Origin: Bos javanicus
Taxonomy: Eukaryota; Chordata; Mammalia; Artiodactyla; Bovidae
Length of the DNA: 64,000 nucleotides
Reading direction: 5' to 3'
NCBI RefSeq assembly: GCF_032452875.1
Contig: NC_083870.1
Coordinates: 3,348,001 to 3,412,000 of the forward strand
Shown: positions 11,877 through 23,812 of the stretch, one piece after another
Layout: each line of letters starts with the position of its first letter
Position numbering within the stretch: position 1 is the stretch's first letter
Notes under the pieces: generated by a model
Seen by the model: the letters and a program-made list of their open reading frames with translations, nothing else
The model's database searches: none
What the model was told of the DNA's origin: nothing
Made by a program: the position numbers and the translations under genes

Positions 11877-12387
11877 GTTTCTGTTGATTGGGTTCAGATG
11901 ATTTGACGAGATTATATATAAGTACTATTCCTCGACTCTCCAACAAGACTGTGCATTCCTTGCAGGCAGGGATTGGGGACTTTGTGTCCCTTTCACTGAC
12001 ACTTACATAGGTATCTTCCCCTAATTAAAACATACTGGGTACCTATTACCTTTTGATTACAATCAGGCATTTTGAAAACTTTAATTCAGTCAAGGCAGGC
12101 ATGCTCAGCCATTTGCTTTAACTTTTCATGTTGTCTGTGTGTTCTTTTTCCTCCTAGTCTATGTATGCCTCTCTGCTCTTCTGCCTTTCACATGATCCTG
12201 CAGGGTCCTAGATGGGTAGAACATAGACTAATGCTTAGCGATTCCTTTCCAATTTCGGTTCTCGGCATTTCTCCCAGCCTCTGGTGAAACATCACCCCTT
12301 AGAAATCTCCAGACCTGTGCTTCCCTAGTCATGCTCACCTATTCAGATGCTTTTCTCATCTTGGGCTCCTAAAGGAAGGAAATCCCA

Positions 12388-12500
12388 TTTTTTCAAAAAT
12401 TTATTTTTTAATTGAAGGATAATTGCTTTACAGAATTTTGTTGTTTTCTGTCAAACATTAACATGAATCAGCCGTAGGTATACATATGTCCCTTCCCTCT
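12388..12500 (-). mobile_element. L1 3' tail (bovine type)
   Basis: Antisense: a T-rich start, then taattgaaggataattgctt and ttgttgttttctgtcaaac. Same short tail class as at 2841 and 41473. Confidence 0.65.
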
Positions 12501-12714
12501 TGAACCTCCTGTTTTTGTTTGCTTTTTGTTCAATTCTCCTCATTGTAGCTGGCTTAGTGTCTGGGTTTCCCTCTTTTCGTTCATTGGATGCAAGGGCTGT
12601 GTGGGTGACCTGGACTCCTTGTGGTTAAGTTGTTTTCTCTTCTCAGCTTAGTGGGTTCCTTGCATAATATGACACGAGGTGGGATTCCTTTCTGTCTCCA
12701 TCCCTTGGCGCAGG

Positions 12715-12910
12715 CACCTGGATTCTGAAGTTAAGTTGCATGGGTTCAAATCCTGCTTGCTGACTGAGCTTGGGAAAATGTTTTAACCTCTAATCCCCCA
12801 TTTCCTCACCTGTAAAATGAGAACCATAAGGCAGTTGTGAGGTTTATATAAAATGATGCATGAATGAGAGTGCTGATTTATGATAAATGCTGTTGCCGTT
12901 ATTGTTATTG
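12715..12910 (+). repeat. MIR SINE
   Basis: Sense MIR in full order: gcatgggttcaaatcctgc, tgactgagcttgggaaaatg, cccatttcctcacctgtaaaatgag, gttgtgaggtttatat. Confidence 0.75.
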
Positions 12911-13151
12911 GTAATTATTTTTACTTTTTTTCACTTCCCCAATTCAAATTCTGTCCATCTCCCAAGGCCAGCTGGAGCTCTTCTTCATCCACAAAGCTTT
13001 TTTTTTTTTTGTCTGCTCAAACCAGCAGGGAACTCTGTCCTAAATTCTCATGATCACTCATGTCTGAGGTGAATGCTTGATTGCCTTTAATATTTAATAT
13101 TGTGTTAGTATTGCACTAGGTCCTAATTGGCTTTATTCTTGGTCCCTGGTG

Positions 13152-13370
13152 TCAAGAAAAGTCCTTGAATACTGATAATAAAGACTCTTTTTCTTTTAGC
13201 CTCTCTCCACCAGTTACATTAGTAGCATTAGCCCTTTTTTCAAGTGTCATGGTTAAGGATGTATAGATCAATACACTCAACATGAGCTCATTTGGGATAA
13301 ACAGAGATGAACTGGCAACATCTGTACCACAAGTGACAGCATCCTGGGGCCCATTATTTAGCTGGCTCAA
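13152..13370. other. No gene seen
   Basis: A 72-codon open frame exists on the minus strand here, but I recognise no domain, start context or splice signals. Confidence 0.4.
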
Positions 13371-13487
13371 TCCAGTTGCTGCTCTTACTAGATGTGAAGA
13401 AGGTGCTTATTCAGAGAGAAATGTATTTTAAGGTTTGAAAGAGTAACTAATGGAAAACCTTGTTTTGACACCCATCTCCTTCTGAAC

Positions 13488-13815
13488 CTGGTGACTCTCA
13501 GCCCTGGATGAACAGCAGAATCGCTGGAGAGCTTTAAAAATACTAATGTTCAGGTCATATTCTTGGCCAGTTAAATACAAATCTCTTTGAGAGGCACACA
13601 GGTACAGTATTTTTAAAAAGCTTACCAGGTGGGGTTCTTTCTTTTGAGATTTTATGAGTTTATTCTGTTACCAATTCATATTACTTTGATAAAACAAAAT
13701 ATATTTTAATTGGCAGTTATAATACATTTAGGAACTTTCTTCTCCACTAATACATTTGAAAAGCTTACCAGGTGTTTTATGGTTTTATTATGCAGCCCAG
13801 GTTGAAAAGGTTACA
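13488..13815. repeat. MER5-type hAT element, split
   Basis: The element begins tctcagccctggatgaacagcag, continues through ctggagagctttaaaaata to agcttaccaggtg, is interrupted at 13632, and resumes with a second agcttaccaggtg followed by tatgcagcccaggttgaaaa. The order on both sides matches one MER5-like element. Confidence 0.6.
13632..13758. mobile_element. 127-bp insertion of unknown family
   Basis: AT-rich segment bounded by identical 16-bp direct repeats, AAAAGCTTACCAGGTG, at 13616-13631 and 13759-13774, inside an otherwise continuous MER5-like element. The repeat length fits a LINE-machinery target-site duplication, but the insert has no obvious poly(A)/(T) or SINE head. Confidence 0.6.
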
Positions 13816-13842
13816 TGGCTCTAAAACCAGGTCCACAACCCC

Positions 13843-14065
13843 ATGTGTGTGTGCTAACTTGCTTTAGTTGTGTTCGACTTTTTGGGACTCTGTGGACTGT
13901 ACCCTGCCAGACTCCTCCGTCCATGGGATTCTCCAGACAGGAATACTGGTGTGGGTTGTCATGCTGTCCTCCAGGGATCTTCTGGATCCAGGGATTGAAC
14001 CCACCTCTCTTAAGTCTCCTGCACCAGCAAGTAGATACTTTACCACTAGCCCCACCTGGAAGCCC
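13843..14065 (-). mobile_element. Bov-tA SINE, complete
   Basis: Antisense Bov-tA ending in the tRNA-like head (gggattgaacccacctctct ... cacctggaagccc). The flanking duplication is TCCACAACCCC (13832-13842) and TCCACAGCCCC (14066-14076), with one mismatch. Confidence 0.88.
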
Positions 14066-14593
14066 TCCACAGCCCCTTATTTGGTAAATGGGCTTTCATT
14101 TAAATTTCATGCATTCATCCTGTCTTTCTGGAGTGGGCTGCAATTGGCTTGGGGGAATCGGCTTTTAAGAGAGCATGTGTCTTAAGGGTCCAAACCATGC
14201 CCTGAAAGAGACAGTTTATTATCTTGAGGCTGCCCACAGACAGTATGCCTAGAAATAGAATTTTCCTTGCCCTACGTCACTGATGCCATAGTGGAGAACT
14301 GACAGGGCTCCCTGAGGACCTAAAGTATTTATAACTCTTACAGTATTTCTGCAAGGTGAGCTTTGCTGCCAGAGGCCTGAATTGGGGAAGTTAAGAGTTA
14401 CTGAGGTAGAGGAGTTGGGCACAGCTGCTCTGGGCTTCTGGGGAAACAACTCTTAGCACTTAGGCAGAGGGGCTCAGGTGTATTTCCTAGAGAAGAGAAA
14501 GGAGCAAGGCCAGGGAGCAGACTCCCCAAGGGTTCCTCCTTCACCTTGTCAGAGATATTTTGCAGAGGAAGCAATTAAGACTTTAAAAAACCC

Positions 14594-16310
14594 CAGATTT
14601 GTTCAAGTATAATTTACATAACATAAACGTCATCTGTTCAACGAGTTTTAGTAAGTTTACAGGGCTATGCAACATTACCACAATTCAGCTTTAGAATATT
14701 TTTATTACCCCTAAAAGATCTTTTGTGCCTGTTTACAGTCAGTTTCTACACCCATCCCAGAGGCAGGGAACCACAAATCTGCATCCATCTCTGTAGTTTT
14801 GCCTTTTCCGGACATTTCATGTAAATGGAGTCTACAACGTGTAGTTCTTTTGTGTCTTGCTTTTTTCACTTAGCAAATATCTCTGAGCTTCATCCACGTT
14901 GCAGCATGTATCATTGGTTCCTTTTTAATTGCTAAATAGTACTGCATTGAATGGATGTGCCACATTTTATTTACCCATTCATCTACTGATGGCCATTGGG
15001 CTTGTTTCCACTTCCTGTGATGGCTCATGCTACTGTGATCATTAGTCCATTTGTGTGGACATGCTGTCGTTGCTCTTGGGTAAACAGCTTGGAGTGGACT
15101 TCATAGATTACATGGCAAATTTATGTTTAGCTTTTTAAGAAACTGCAAACTGTGTTCCAAAGTGGTTGTACCATTTTATATTTCCACCCAAAATTCATGA
15201 AGGTTACAGTTTCTCCTCATCTTTACTAACGCTTGTTGGTATCAGTGTTTTTGATTTTAGTGTGCTGTGGTATCTCATTATGGTTTAGTTTGCATTTACC
15301 TAATGATTAAAGATGTTGAGCATCTTTTCAAGTACTTATTTGTCATTCATATATCTTCTTTGGCTACATGTCTCTTCAAATATTTTGCCCATTTTTAAGT
15401 TGGTTTGTTTGACTTAGTATTTAGTTGTAAGAGTTCTTTATATATTCTAGATACAAGTTCCTGATTGGAAATATGATTTATAAACATTTTCTCCAATTCT
15501 GTAGCTTGTCTTCTTACTTTCTTGATGGTGTGAAGCTCAGAAGTGTTTAATTTTGCTAAAATCCACTTTATCATTTTTTTTGTATTGTGCTTTTGGTGTC
15601 TTATCTAAGAAATTTTTGCATACTCAAGATCATGAAGTATTTCTCCTAGATTTTAGGAGATTTTAGGTTTTCTTCTAAAACTTTTATAGTTTTAGCTCTT
15701 TTTTGATTAATTTTGATTTAATTTGAGTTAAATCATTTGGCATTTGATTAATTTTGAATTAATTTCTAGGTATGGTGTGAGTAGGAATCTAAGCTAATCT
15801 TTTAGCATGAAAGTGTCCAATTACTCCATTACCATTTTAAAGAAGTTATTTTTTCCCCATTGAATTGCCTTGGTGCCTCTGTTGAAAATCAATTGACCAT
15901 AAATATAAGGGGTTATTTCTGGACTTTCAGTTTCATTCCATTTATTTATGTTTATCTTTATGGTCAGTACCACACTGCCTTGATTATGGTAGCTTAAGGA
16001 TAAAATTTGCGATTAGAAAGTGTAAGCCACCCAACTGTGTTCTTCTTTTTTCCAAGTTGTTTTGGCTATGCTGGGCTCTTTGTATTTCTGTGTAAATATT
16101 AGGGGTCAATTTCTGCAAAAAGCCTGTTGGGATTTCTGTGTGTGTGTGTGTTGTGGAACTTATTGATCAATTTGGAAGACAGTTGCCAATTGAACAATAT
16201 TAAGTTTTCTAATCCATGAATACAGAATGTCTCACTGATTTAGATCTTTAACTTCTCTCAGTAATAATTTACAGCTTTTAGTGTGCAAGTCTTACAATCA
16301 ATACTTTTTG
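14594..16310 (-). mobile_element. Old L1 LINE, ORF2 and 3' region
   Basis: About 1.7 kb of antisense L1. It has ttatttacccattcatctactgatgg, tagctttttaagaaactgc, ttgcatttacctaatgatt and gtaagagttctttatatattc in the known order. Frames are fully degraded, consistent with an L1M-class fossil older than the ruminant repeats. Confidence 0.8.
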
Positions 16311-16379
16311 ACAGCAGTCCTGCTAGGCAAATTTGTTTGTGTTTTTTCCTCCCCAGAGATCTTGTAGAGAACAATGGAG

Positions 16380-16640
16380 AGAGGTGCATAGCTTAGCAGC
16401 CAAGAGCAGGAGGGTGATCAGTGGGAAAGAGACTAGCCTGGGAATCAGGAGGACCAACCCTCCTTTTAACCTCTCGGCTTATTGCTCTCTAAGATGAGTT
16501 ATAATATAATTTATTTTGCTTCAAGGTTGTGAGGATTAGAGACAATGTGTGGAAAGGACTTGGAAAAACGCTGGAGTTAGTGGGTGTTCACTATTTGGTG
16601 CTTGACATCATTGGTGCCTGTGATAATGGTGATGGATATA
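16380..16640 (+). repeat. MIR SINE, diverged
   Basis: Sense MIR-like order: gagactagcctgggaatcagg, cctctcggcttattgctctctaagatgag, ggttgtgaggattagagacaatgtg. Confidence 0.5.
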
Positions 16641-16774
16641 CAGCACTGTGTAACCCCTGTGCTTTTAAAGCGTTCTCATCCTGGCCACTGAGTCTGTTTG
16701 CAGTTCAAGGCAGAGGCCAGTGAATCACAGTGAAGAAGGGAACATTCCACCTCATTTGACCCTCAAACAACTTA

Positions 16775-17100
16775 AAAATTTTATTTAAAAAATTCTAAGG
16801 TTTTATACAATTTAAAAGGATATTTTCCATTTACAATTTTTTTTTTTTTTTTAAAAACTGGCTGTTTTGCCCATTTTGTACAATAGATCCTTGAGCCTAT
16901 CTTACACCCAATAGTTTGTGCCTCCCATCCTCCCATCCCTATACTGGCCCCCTCCACCCTCCACTGGCAACCACAGTTTGTTCTCTGTATCTGTGAGTCT
17001 GCTTCTTTTTTGTTATATTCAATAGTTTGTGGTATTCTTTTAGATTCCACATGTAAGTGATATCAATTGGTGTTTGTCTTTCTCTGTTCAGACAACTTAC
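16775..17100 (-). mobile_element. L1 3' region
   Basis: Antisense L1: an A/T-rich start with a T(18) run, then cttacacccaatagtttgtg, accacagtttgttctctgtatctgtgagtc and ttagattccacatgtaagtgatatc. 5'-truncated. Confidence 0.75.
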
Positions 17101-17104
17101 TGAG

Positions 17105-17261
17105 TTAGTATTTTCATCCACACTTTGCACCTAGGAGACCGATGTTCAGGGAGATAAAGTCAAGTTCCCAAGGTTACAAGTGAGGAAGAGGTAGAGCAGG
17201 ATGTAAACCCTGAAACTTAAACCCAGGCTTGTCTAACTTCAAACCCTCTGCCTTCCCTCTA
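17105..17261 (-). repeat. MIR SINE fragment
   Basis: Antisense MIR: agggagataaagtcaagttccc, aaggttacaagtgagg, agcaggatgtaaaccctg, aacttcaaaccctctgcc. Confidence 0.55.
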
Positions 17262-17854
17262 CACGTACCACCCCGTCTGCCCCCACCAAGTCTCATCAGG
17301 GGATCTACAAGGCAATGATAAATCCTGGGTGAGGCACATACCTCTTCAATGGAAAAATGGATACTGATAAGTGATTACTATATCTTGCTTGTCTTACTTA
17401 ATATGTTAAAGATTTAATTCTGCCTCGAGATTCAGCAAGGATTAGATGAGAAAACCAAGATGAATTCATAAGGGGTGATCACAGGGAGATATTAAGAAAC
17501 TCACCTGTTTTACATGGCTGTAGAGATGGAGATAAAAGGCAACTTTTATTTCCAATTTTCAGTGCAACCTGACTTGAGCACTAAATTCCACCTTACAGCT
17601 TTGATTTTCTCAACTACGATTGAGAAAGGTGAGAACTGGTGAGAGAAAGGTGGAGGTTGTGGCAATGTGATATTTCATATTTCAGATCCAGAGCTGCAAA
17701 TGTCCTCTTGCTGCTTGCTCTGGGCTTATTCAACAGCAGTACAACTACCCATGTATATGAATGTAGCCTAAAGTTGACTCTGATCTGATGGTTCACCGGT
17801 TTTTTTCTTGTTTCCCATGTAGGAGATCTACATTTGATTTCTAGCAAAGCCTTT
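17262..17854. other. Unique-looking intergenic DNA
   Basis: No repeat or exon recognised. The minus-strand open frame at 17614-17847 has no family signature. Confidence 0.5.
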
Positions 17855-18055
17855 AATAGGAGAGTGCATAGGTTTTGGAATCAGTTAAATGAATTTTTGT
17901 TACATTTATACCATTTGCTAGTTTTGTGGTCCTGAGAAATATAATTGACTTACCTGAGTCTCAGTTTGCTCGCATAAAATGATGCAAATAATTGTCTCAA
18001 GGAGTAAAATGAGAGAATGTCTCTAAATGGTTTATTAGTGCCAGGAGTATAATTT
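17855..18055 (+). repeat. MIR SINE
   Basis: Sense MIR: gtgcataggttttggaatcag, gctagttttgtggtcctgag, cttacctgagtctcagtttgct, aaaatgagagaatgt. Confidence 0.65.
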
Positions 18056-18129
18056 GTTTTAGACAGAGTACCTTTGCTTCCTTCTACGGTAGGAAATAAC
18101 CAGATTTAGTTTTGAAGAAATCTCTCTGT

Positions 18130-18490
18130 GGGCAGGTATATATTAGTCAGATTTTGCTGGAGTAACAAATAGCATGCAAAGCTCCGTGGTTAAAAATCAC
18201 ATACATTATTTCTTGCTCATGTCCCCTGAGGGCTGAATTAACTGTTGCTTTGCTGGGCTACACTGGTTTACATTGGAGGTTCTGCTCATTGTTTCTTTTC
18301 ATTTCCGGATCCTGTTGAGGAAGCATGCTCTTATCATGGCAGGGGGCAGGAATTTAAAAAAGCTGGAGCCAAGTGATACAAGTGTATTTAAAGTTTCTGC
18401 TTAGACATTTATATCACATCTGCTCACATCCATTGTCATATGGCCAAACCCCAAATCAATTGGTGAGGAAGTATACTTTACCTAAAAGGA
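18130..18490. repeat. Ancient interspersed repeat, family not assigned
   Basis: The segment tattagtcagattttgctgg ... catatggccaaacccc ... ggtgaggaagtatact has the wording of a mammal-wide repeat with many genomic copies. I cannot name the family. Confidence 0.35.
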
Positions 18491-19189
18491 AACATGGTAT
18501 GGGCTTTGTAAAAGAATAAAAAGCTACCTTAGCAAGTAAGAATTTTGATGGAAGCAATTCTTGGTAATTCAAGGAATAATGACTATGTAAATGGAATATT
18601 GGAGCTTCTTTGTTTTTATCTTTCCCTTTGGCTGTGGCAATTTGCCTGCTTTTACAGTTTTTCTTTTTAAAAGCAGAGCTGATAAAAGATAATTTGTCAG
18701 AAAATATTTTCCAAATTTTCTTCCCACCTCATTCTTTTCAGCCACTATACTTGTTCAAATGTTGGCTTTCTTAGACTCCATTGTCTTCTTCTCTGCTCTT
18801 TTCTCTGGGTGATCTTATACAGCACCAAGGCTTTAGTTGATTACTCTCTGAGGAATCTTTTTTCAACATTTCCAGCTCAGATGCCTTGGGGCCTCAGACC
18901 CATATTGCCAGCTGCCCACATGACATCCCTATTATAATGACATATAAATCTCAGTGTAACAGAGCCCAACCCTTGTGAGTCTATGTTATCCTCTAGGAGC
19001 AGCCCATCTAGCCATGTGTATACACGGAGCCCTAGAATGCATCCTTGCTACTTCCTCTTCCCTCCCTTGCTTATCCAATCCATTTGCAAGTTCCCTTGCC
19101 TTCACCTCTTAAGGGCCTCTCTGATTAGCCGCTTCCCTCCATCCCCCCCTTACCCCATCCCTGTCCCCACCAAACCATGATCTTCTGTC
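18491..19189. other. No gene seen
   Basis: Pyrimidine-rich sequence from 18720 may be diverged L2. No coding or RNA signature. Confidence 0.4.
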
Positions 19190-19790
19190 ACATGGACTCT
19201 TGCAATAAACCCAACTGTCTTCCTGTATTGCTTCTTTCCCCTTCTATTAATAATTTGTTTTCAGCACTACAACTACAGCCAGAGTCATTAAAAAAAAAAT
19301 TGAACTTGGCCATTTCTTTCACTTAAAACTCTTTAAGGACTTGCTATAGCTTTAAGGATAAAGCTATTCCCTTTCACGGCCCTTGGGGGCCTGCGTGATC
19401 TGGCTTTTTCTGTCTCTCCCATTCTATTTAGCCTTACTCGTCTCTTTGTCTATATTGAACACTGTAGTGTTCTCCACTTCCACAACCTTGAACGTGTCAT
19501 GCCCTCCATACCTTGAGGACTTTGCACATGCTTCTCTCTGTGTGCAATGTTCTGGCCGTGACCCCTGTCCTTGAAATCCCAGCTGAGATGTCCTGTCGTT
19601 GCTGAAGCACTCCGCGGCCTCTCCAGGCCGAGAGTTGTTTTCTCTTTTATGATATAAAAATACTTGCTCATATTTTAATGTGCGTAGAATGCATCTTATG
19701 ATGTTATTGTTTGCTTATGTGACTCTCTGTCTGGGATTCAAGGTCTGAGGGCATAGTTTTGTTTTATTCTCCAAACAATGGTTTAAAAAG
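19190..19790 (+). repeat. L2 LINE fragment
   Basis: Sense L2: acttaaaactctttaaggac, gggggcctgcgtgatctgg, tttgcacatgcttctctctg, cccagctgagatgtcctgtc, tttgatata-like 3' wording. One of the better-preserved L2 pieces here. Confidence 0.65.
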
Positions 19791-20534
19791 TTCTTCTGAG
19801 CTTAAATAAAACTGTTCCAAAGAGAAACCAAAATTTTCTGCTTCTGGAATTCTTCTGGACTAAACCCCATTCATTTTTTCTCCTGGCACAATGTAGGCCT
19901 TAGAAAAATGGGAACGTCAGGGACAGAATGAACCACCGTGGCACCCATGTATGGGAACTTTCAGATGGGACTTGACGCCATCAAATGGGGTTAATGTTAC
20001 TTGATGCTGATAGTACTTCTGAGAGGTAAGGGAGGAACCACCTGGAATACGACCTTAAATTAGTCCTTTCATCTCTTTAGGCTTCAATTTCTTCATTAAT
20101 AAAAATAAAGGATGCGGACAAGAGCTCTAATATCTCTTCTACTGCTGTTTTTGTGTTTGTGATTTGGGATTTTAGGTCTCTTATGTAAAGAATCTCTGAG
20201 TTTTAGAGCCACAAATGGAGTTTAATGCCCATTTTAACTTGAGAGAAAATGAGAATGACAGGGATTATAATGGGTTCAAGGTTCATGTAGCTCATGAAGA
20301 AATATCCCTCTATGCAGGGATCATTATGGTGAATTTCTTTTTACTTGTTTGCTGGGTGCGGATGAGGGACTGCCAAGATCTGCCTGAATAGATTTTTACT
20401 GGAAACTGGTAATCCCCAAGGGGCTTCTTAGGAGGAGACTTGCAGGGTTCCAGTGCTTCAGTGTAAAGTCGTTGCACTGTGAGCTTCAGTGAGACCACGT
20501 CTCAGGGGCTTTATGGTGCTCCTGCCACGTGCAT
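19791..20534. other. Mostly unique DNA with a weak MIR core
   Basis: A MIR-like core is visible at about 20050-20120 (gtcctttcatctctttaggc). Nothing else is recognised. Confidence 0.4.
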
Positions 20535-20700
20535 GTGCCCTGAGTCAGGAAGATCCCCTGCAGGAGGGCACGGCAGCCCACTCCAGTGTTCTCACCTGGA
20601 GAATCCCATGGACGGAGGAACCTGGTGGGCTACAGTCCATAGCGTTGCAAAGAGTCAGACAGGACTGAAGTGACTGAGAATGCACACGTGCATACCATGT
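20535..20700 (+). mobile_element. Bov SINE, 5'-truncated
   Basis: Starts inside the Bov-tA consensus (gtcaggaagatcccctgcagg) and continues through the BovA body to gactgagaatgcacacgtgc. The tRNA-like head is missing. Confidence 0.75.
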
Positions 20701-21670
20701 GTTAAGTTCACTGAAGATAAAGGACTGTAAGCCATGGACTACTTCTGAGGGAGACCAGATCAAAGGATTAAACTGGTTTTTATCCACTTTTCTCTTTGGG
20801 AATGAGCTCAGTGCCACTTAAATGAGTCCATGGATACCAAAAAGACCCCAAGTCATGTATCAGACTGTATTGTTCTTAGACATTAATCTCTTGTCCTGAA
20901 TAATTGGCCTGGTTAAGAAACCAATCAGCCCGCACCCTTTCCTAGTCCAACTGCACTTAGCGTTGCCTTCCCATAGATTGTCCCGTATTCTCAGTGGGTC
21001 CTTCCTTACCCCTCAGAAGTATCAGAACTATTATTGCCAGAGCTGGTGGCCTGTATACCATATCTGCCATCTGGCTGCTTGCAAGGAATGGATAATCCTT
21101 TTAAAGTCTTAGTAGTAATAGATGATCCATTTGGCCCTATTTTCTAACATTAGCTTTTAGATGGCCTGTATCCAATCCACAGGTTTTGTAATTTGAATCC
21201 TAGAGATGAAGAGTGGTTAGCAACAGGGAGAAGATGACAGTAAAATCATGAAAAATCAAACTGGAAAAATTAATTTTGTTAATTTCCCTGACATAGGAGT
21301 CTTCTTTGTACAGAGAAGGAGGCTAAGTTGGTAGAGAAAACACAACGCATGGCATTAGGAAGACAGACTGGCTGAAATCCCAGTGCTGCCAGGTGTTAAG
21401 CAGGTGAAATAGTACCAGAGGACCATGTTAACATTTTACATCTGATTTAATTAATTAAATTTTTGCCATTAACTCTTTTTTTTTACTTGCAGTATAGTTG
21501 ATTTACAGTGTCATGTTAGTTTCAGGTGTATAGTACAGTGATTTAGTTATGTGTATATATAAATAATATGTATATGTATTCTTTTTCAGATTCTTTTCCC
21601 TTATAGGTTATTACAAAGTACTGAGTAGAGTTCCTTGTGCTATACTGTAGGTCTTTGTTGGATATCTGTT

Positions 21671-21895
21671 TTATATGCATGCATGCTCAGGCACTTTGGT
21701 CATGTCCAACTCTTTGCACCCTTATGGACTGTAGCCCCACCAGGCTCCTCTGTCCATGGGGTTCTCCATACAAAAATATAGGAGAGAATTGCTGTGCCCT
21801 TCCAGGGGATCTTCTCAACCCAGGGATCAAACCTGTGTCTCCTTCACTACAGGCAGATTCTTTACCACTGAGCCACTGGGGAAGCCCCATATAGA
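21671..21895 (-). mobile_element. Bov-tA SINE inside L1
   Basis: Antisense Bov-tA with BovA body and tRNA-like head (gggatcaaacctgtgtctcc ... tggggaagcccc). Younger than the surrounding L1. Confidence 0.85.
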
Positions 21896-21990
21896 GTGGT
21901 GAGTGAGTGAGCGAGTGAAGTCACTCAGTTGTGTTTGACTCTTTGCGACCCCATGGACTGTAGCCTACCAGGCTCCTCCCTCCATGTGTT
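21896..21990 (-). mobile_element. BovA fragment inside L1
   Basis: Antisense BovA 3' part with a (GTGA)n tail (gtgagtgagtgagcgagtga), ending abruptly at ctccctccatg, where L1 resumes. Confidence 0.75.
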
Positions 21991-22249
21991 AATCCTAGAC
22001 TCCTAATTTATCCCCGGCCCCCACACCTTTCCCCTTTGGTAACCATCAGTTTATTTTCTAAGTCTGTGAGTGTATTTCTCTTTTGTATAAAAGTTCATTT
22101 GTATCTTTTTTTTTTCAGATTCTTCATATAAGTGATATCATATGATATGTCTTTATCTGGCTTGCTTCACTTAGTGTGATAACCTCTAGGTATATCCATG
22201 TTGATACAAATGGCATTATTTCATTCTTTTTCTTTTTTTTTTAACTGAG

Positions 22250-22752
22250 ACAACATATTAAAAAGCAAAGACATCACTTTACTGACAAAGATCTGTATAG
22301 TCAAAGCTATACAGTAGTCATGCATGGATGTGAGAGTTGGACCATAAAGAAGGTTGAGCACCAAAGAATTGATGTTTTCAAATTGTGGTCCTGGGAGAAG
22401 ACTCTTGAGAGTCCCGTGGACTCCAAGGAGATCAAACCAGTCAATCTTCAGGAAATCAACCCTGAATATTCATTGGAAGCACTGATGCTGAAGCTGAAGC
22501 TCCAATCCTTTGGCCACCTGATGCGAAGAGCTGACTCATTAGAAAAGACACTGATGCTGGGAAAGACTGAGGCAAAAGGACAAGGGGGAGACAGATGATA
22601 AGAAGGTTAGATAGCATCACCGACTCAATGGACATGAGTCTGAGCAAACTCTGGGAGACAATGGAGGTCAGAGGAGAGAGTTGAGTCCTGGTGACCTACC
22701 ATCCATGGGGTTGCAAAGAGTTGGAGACGACTGAATGACTGAGCAACAACAT
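22250..22752 (+). mobile_element. BovB 3' end inside L1
   Basis: Sense BovB, 5'-truncated to about 500 bp, starting at acatattaaaaagcaaagac and ending in gactgagcaacaaca. The frame at 22320-22598 still reads the BovB C-terminal HGCESWTIKKVEHQRIDVF-type sequence but is degraded. Opposite in strand to its host L1. Confidence 0.85.
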
Positions 22753-23085
22753 CAAGTATTCCATTGTATATATGTACTACATCTTCTTTATCCGTTTCTT
22801 TCAATGGACATTTGGGTTGCTTCCATGTTTTGGCTGCTGTAAAACATGGCTGTGAACATTGGGGTGCGTGTATCTTTCCGAACTACAGTTTTCTCCAGGC
22901 ACATGCTCAGGAGTGGCATTGCTGGATCACATGGTAGCTCTATTTTTAATTTTTTGAGGAGCCTCCACACTGCTCTCCATAGCGGCTGCACCAATTTACA
23001 TTCCCACCGACAGCATAGGAGGGTTCCTTTTTCTCCACACCCTCTTCAGCATTTATAATTTGTAGACTTTTTGTTGACCTTTTGG

Positions 23086-23597
23086 ACCAAGTGCTAACCT
23101 CTTTCAATGTTAGTTTTCTTATTCATCCAACAGGGGACTAATTTCCTTCAAAGTTGTGGCAAGGCTTTGTGAGTTGGTTATTAGATGCTGCTCTGTGTCC
23201 AGACGTCTCCTGCTCAGGTGGGCCCTGTGTTTGAGGAAGTGTGAGGTGCTGGGTGGAGTCGTGTACACTGTTCCCAGAACGTGCCCTCAGCCCTGTTGTG
23301 GTCTTGACATCTCAGAGACAGCCGCTCTTGTAGATGAAGCAGAGGGTTCTTCCCACAGCTAGGGTTTGGTCTGCTCATTCTCAAAGACCTGGCAGGAAGA
23401 GGAACTCCAACAGGAGTGGGTGGGCACTGGGAGGGTGATGAGACACTGATCCACAGTTTTACCCCTTTGTAAATCTCAGGCACACAGGTTAAATCACTCA
23501 TATCTCTCAATAAATTGAACCTCACCATCATTTTCCTGTTCTCAGCCCTTCTCCTTTTTTTTTTTTTTATTAAACATACTTTTTACCCTCAGTCTCA
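23086..23597. other. Weak MIR then unique DNA
   Basis: A MIR-like core lies near 23100-23200. The open frames at 23156-23362 and 23214-23531 have no recognisable domain. Confidence 0.4.
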
Positions 23598-23812
23598 GGC
23601 TTCCCAGCAGTGCTAGTGGTAAAGAACCTTCTTGCCAATGCAGGAGACATAAGAGACTCAGGTTCAATCCCTGGGTTGGGAAGATTCCTTGGAGGAGAGT
23701 ATGGCAACCCACTCCAGTATTCTTGCCTGGAAAATTCCATGGACAGAGGAGCCTGGCAGGCTACAGTTGCAAAGAGTTGGACATGAATGAAGTTACTTAG
23801 CATGCACACACC
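23598..23812 (+). mobile_element. Bov-tA SINE
   Basis: Sense Bov-tA (ggcttcccagcagtgctag ... ggttcaatccctgggttgg ... cttagcatgcacacac). Possible 7-bp duplication ACCCTCA on both sides. Confidence 0.88.

Larger units (their letters stand above)
21466..23085 (-). mobile_element. L1 LINE hosting three younger insertions
   Basis: Antisense L1 from its 3' UTR (agtatagttgatttacagtg, gagttccttgtgctatactg) to the end of ORF2 (about 22753-23085; minus frame 22788-22994 reads as the L1 ORF2 C-terminus, with an LKKLKIELPCDPAMPLLS stretch). L1 order is continuous only after removing the segments 21671-21895, 21896-21990 and 22250-22752. Confidence 0.8.

Noticed and set aside
11680..11946. Lys/Glu/Arg-rich minus frame resembling a charged coiled coil
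   Set aside because: Translation of the polypurine strand of a low-complexity tract.
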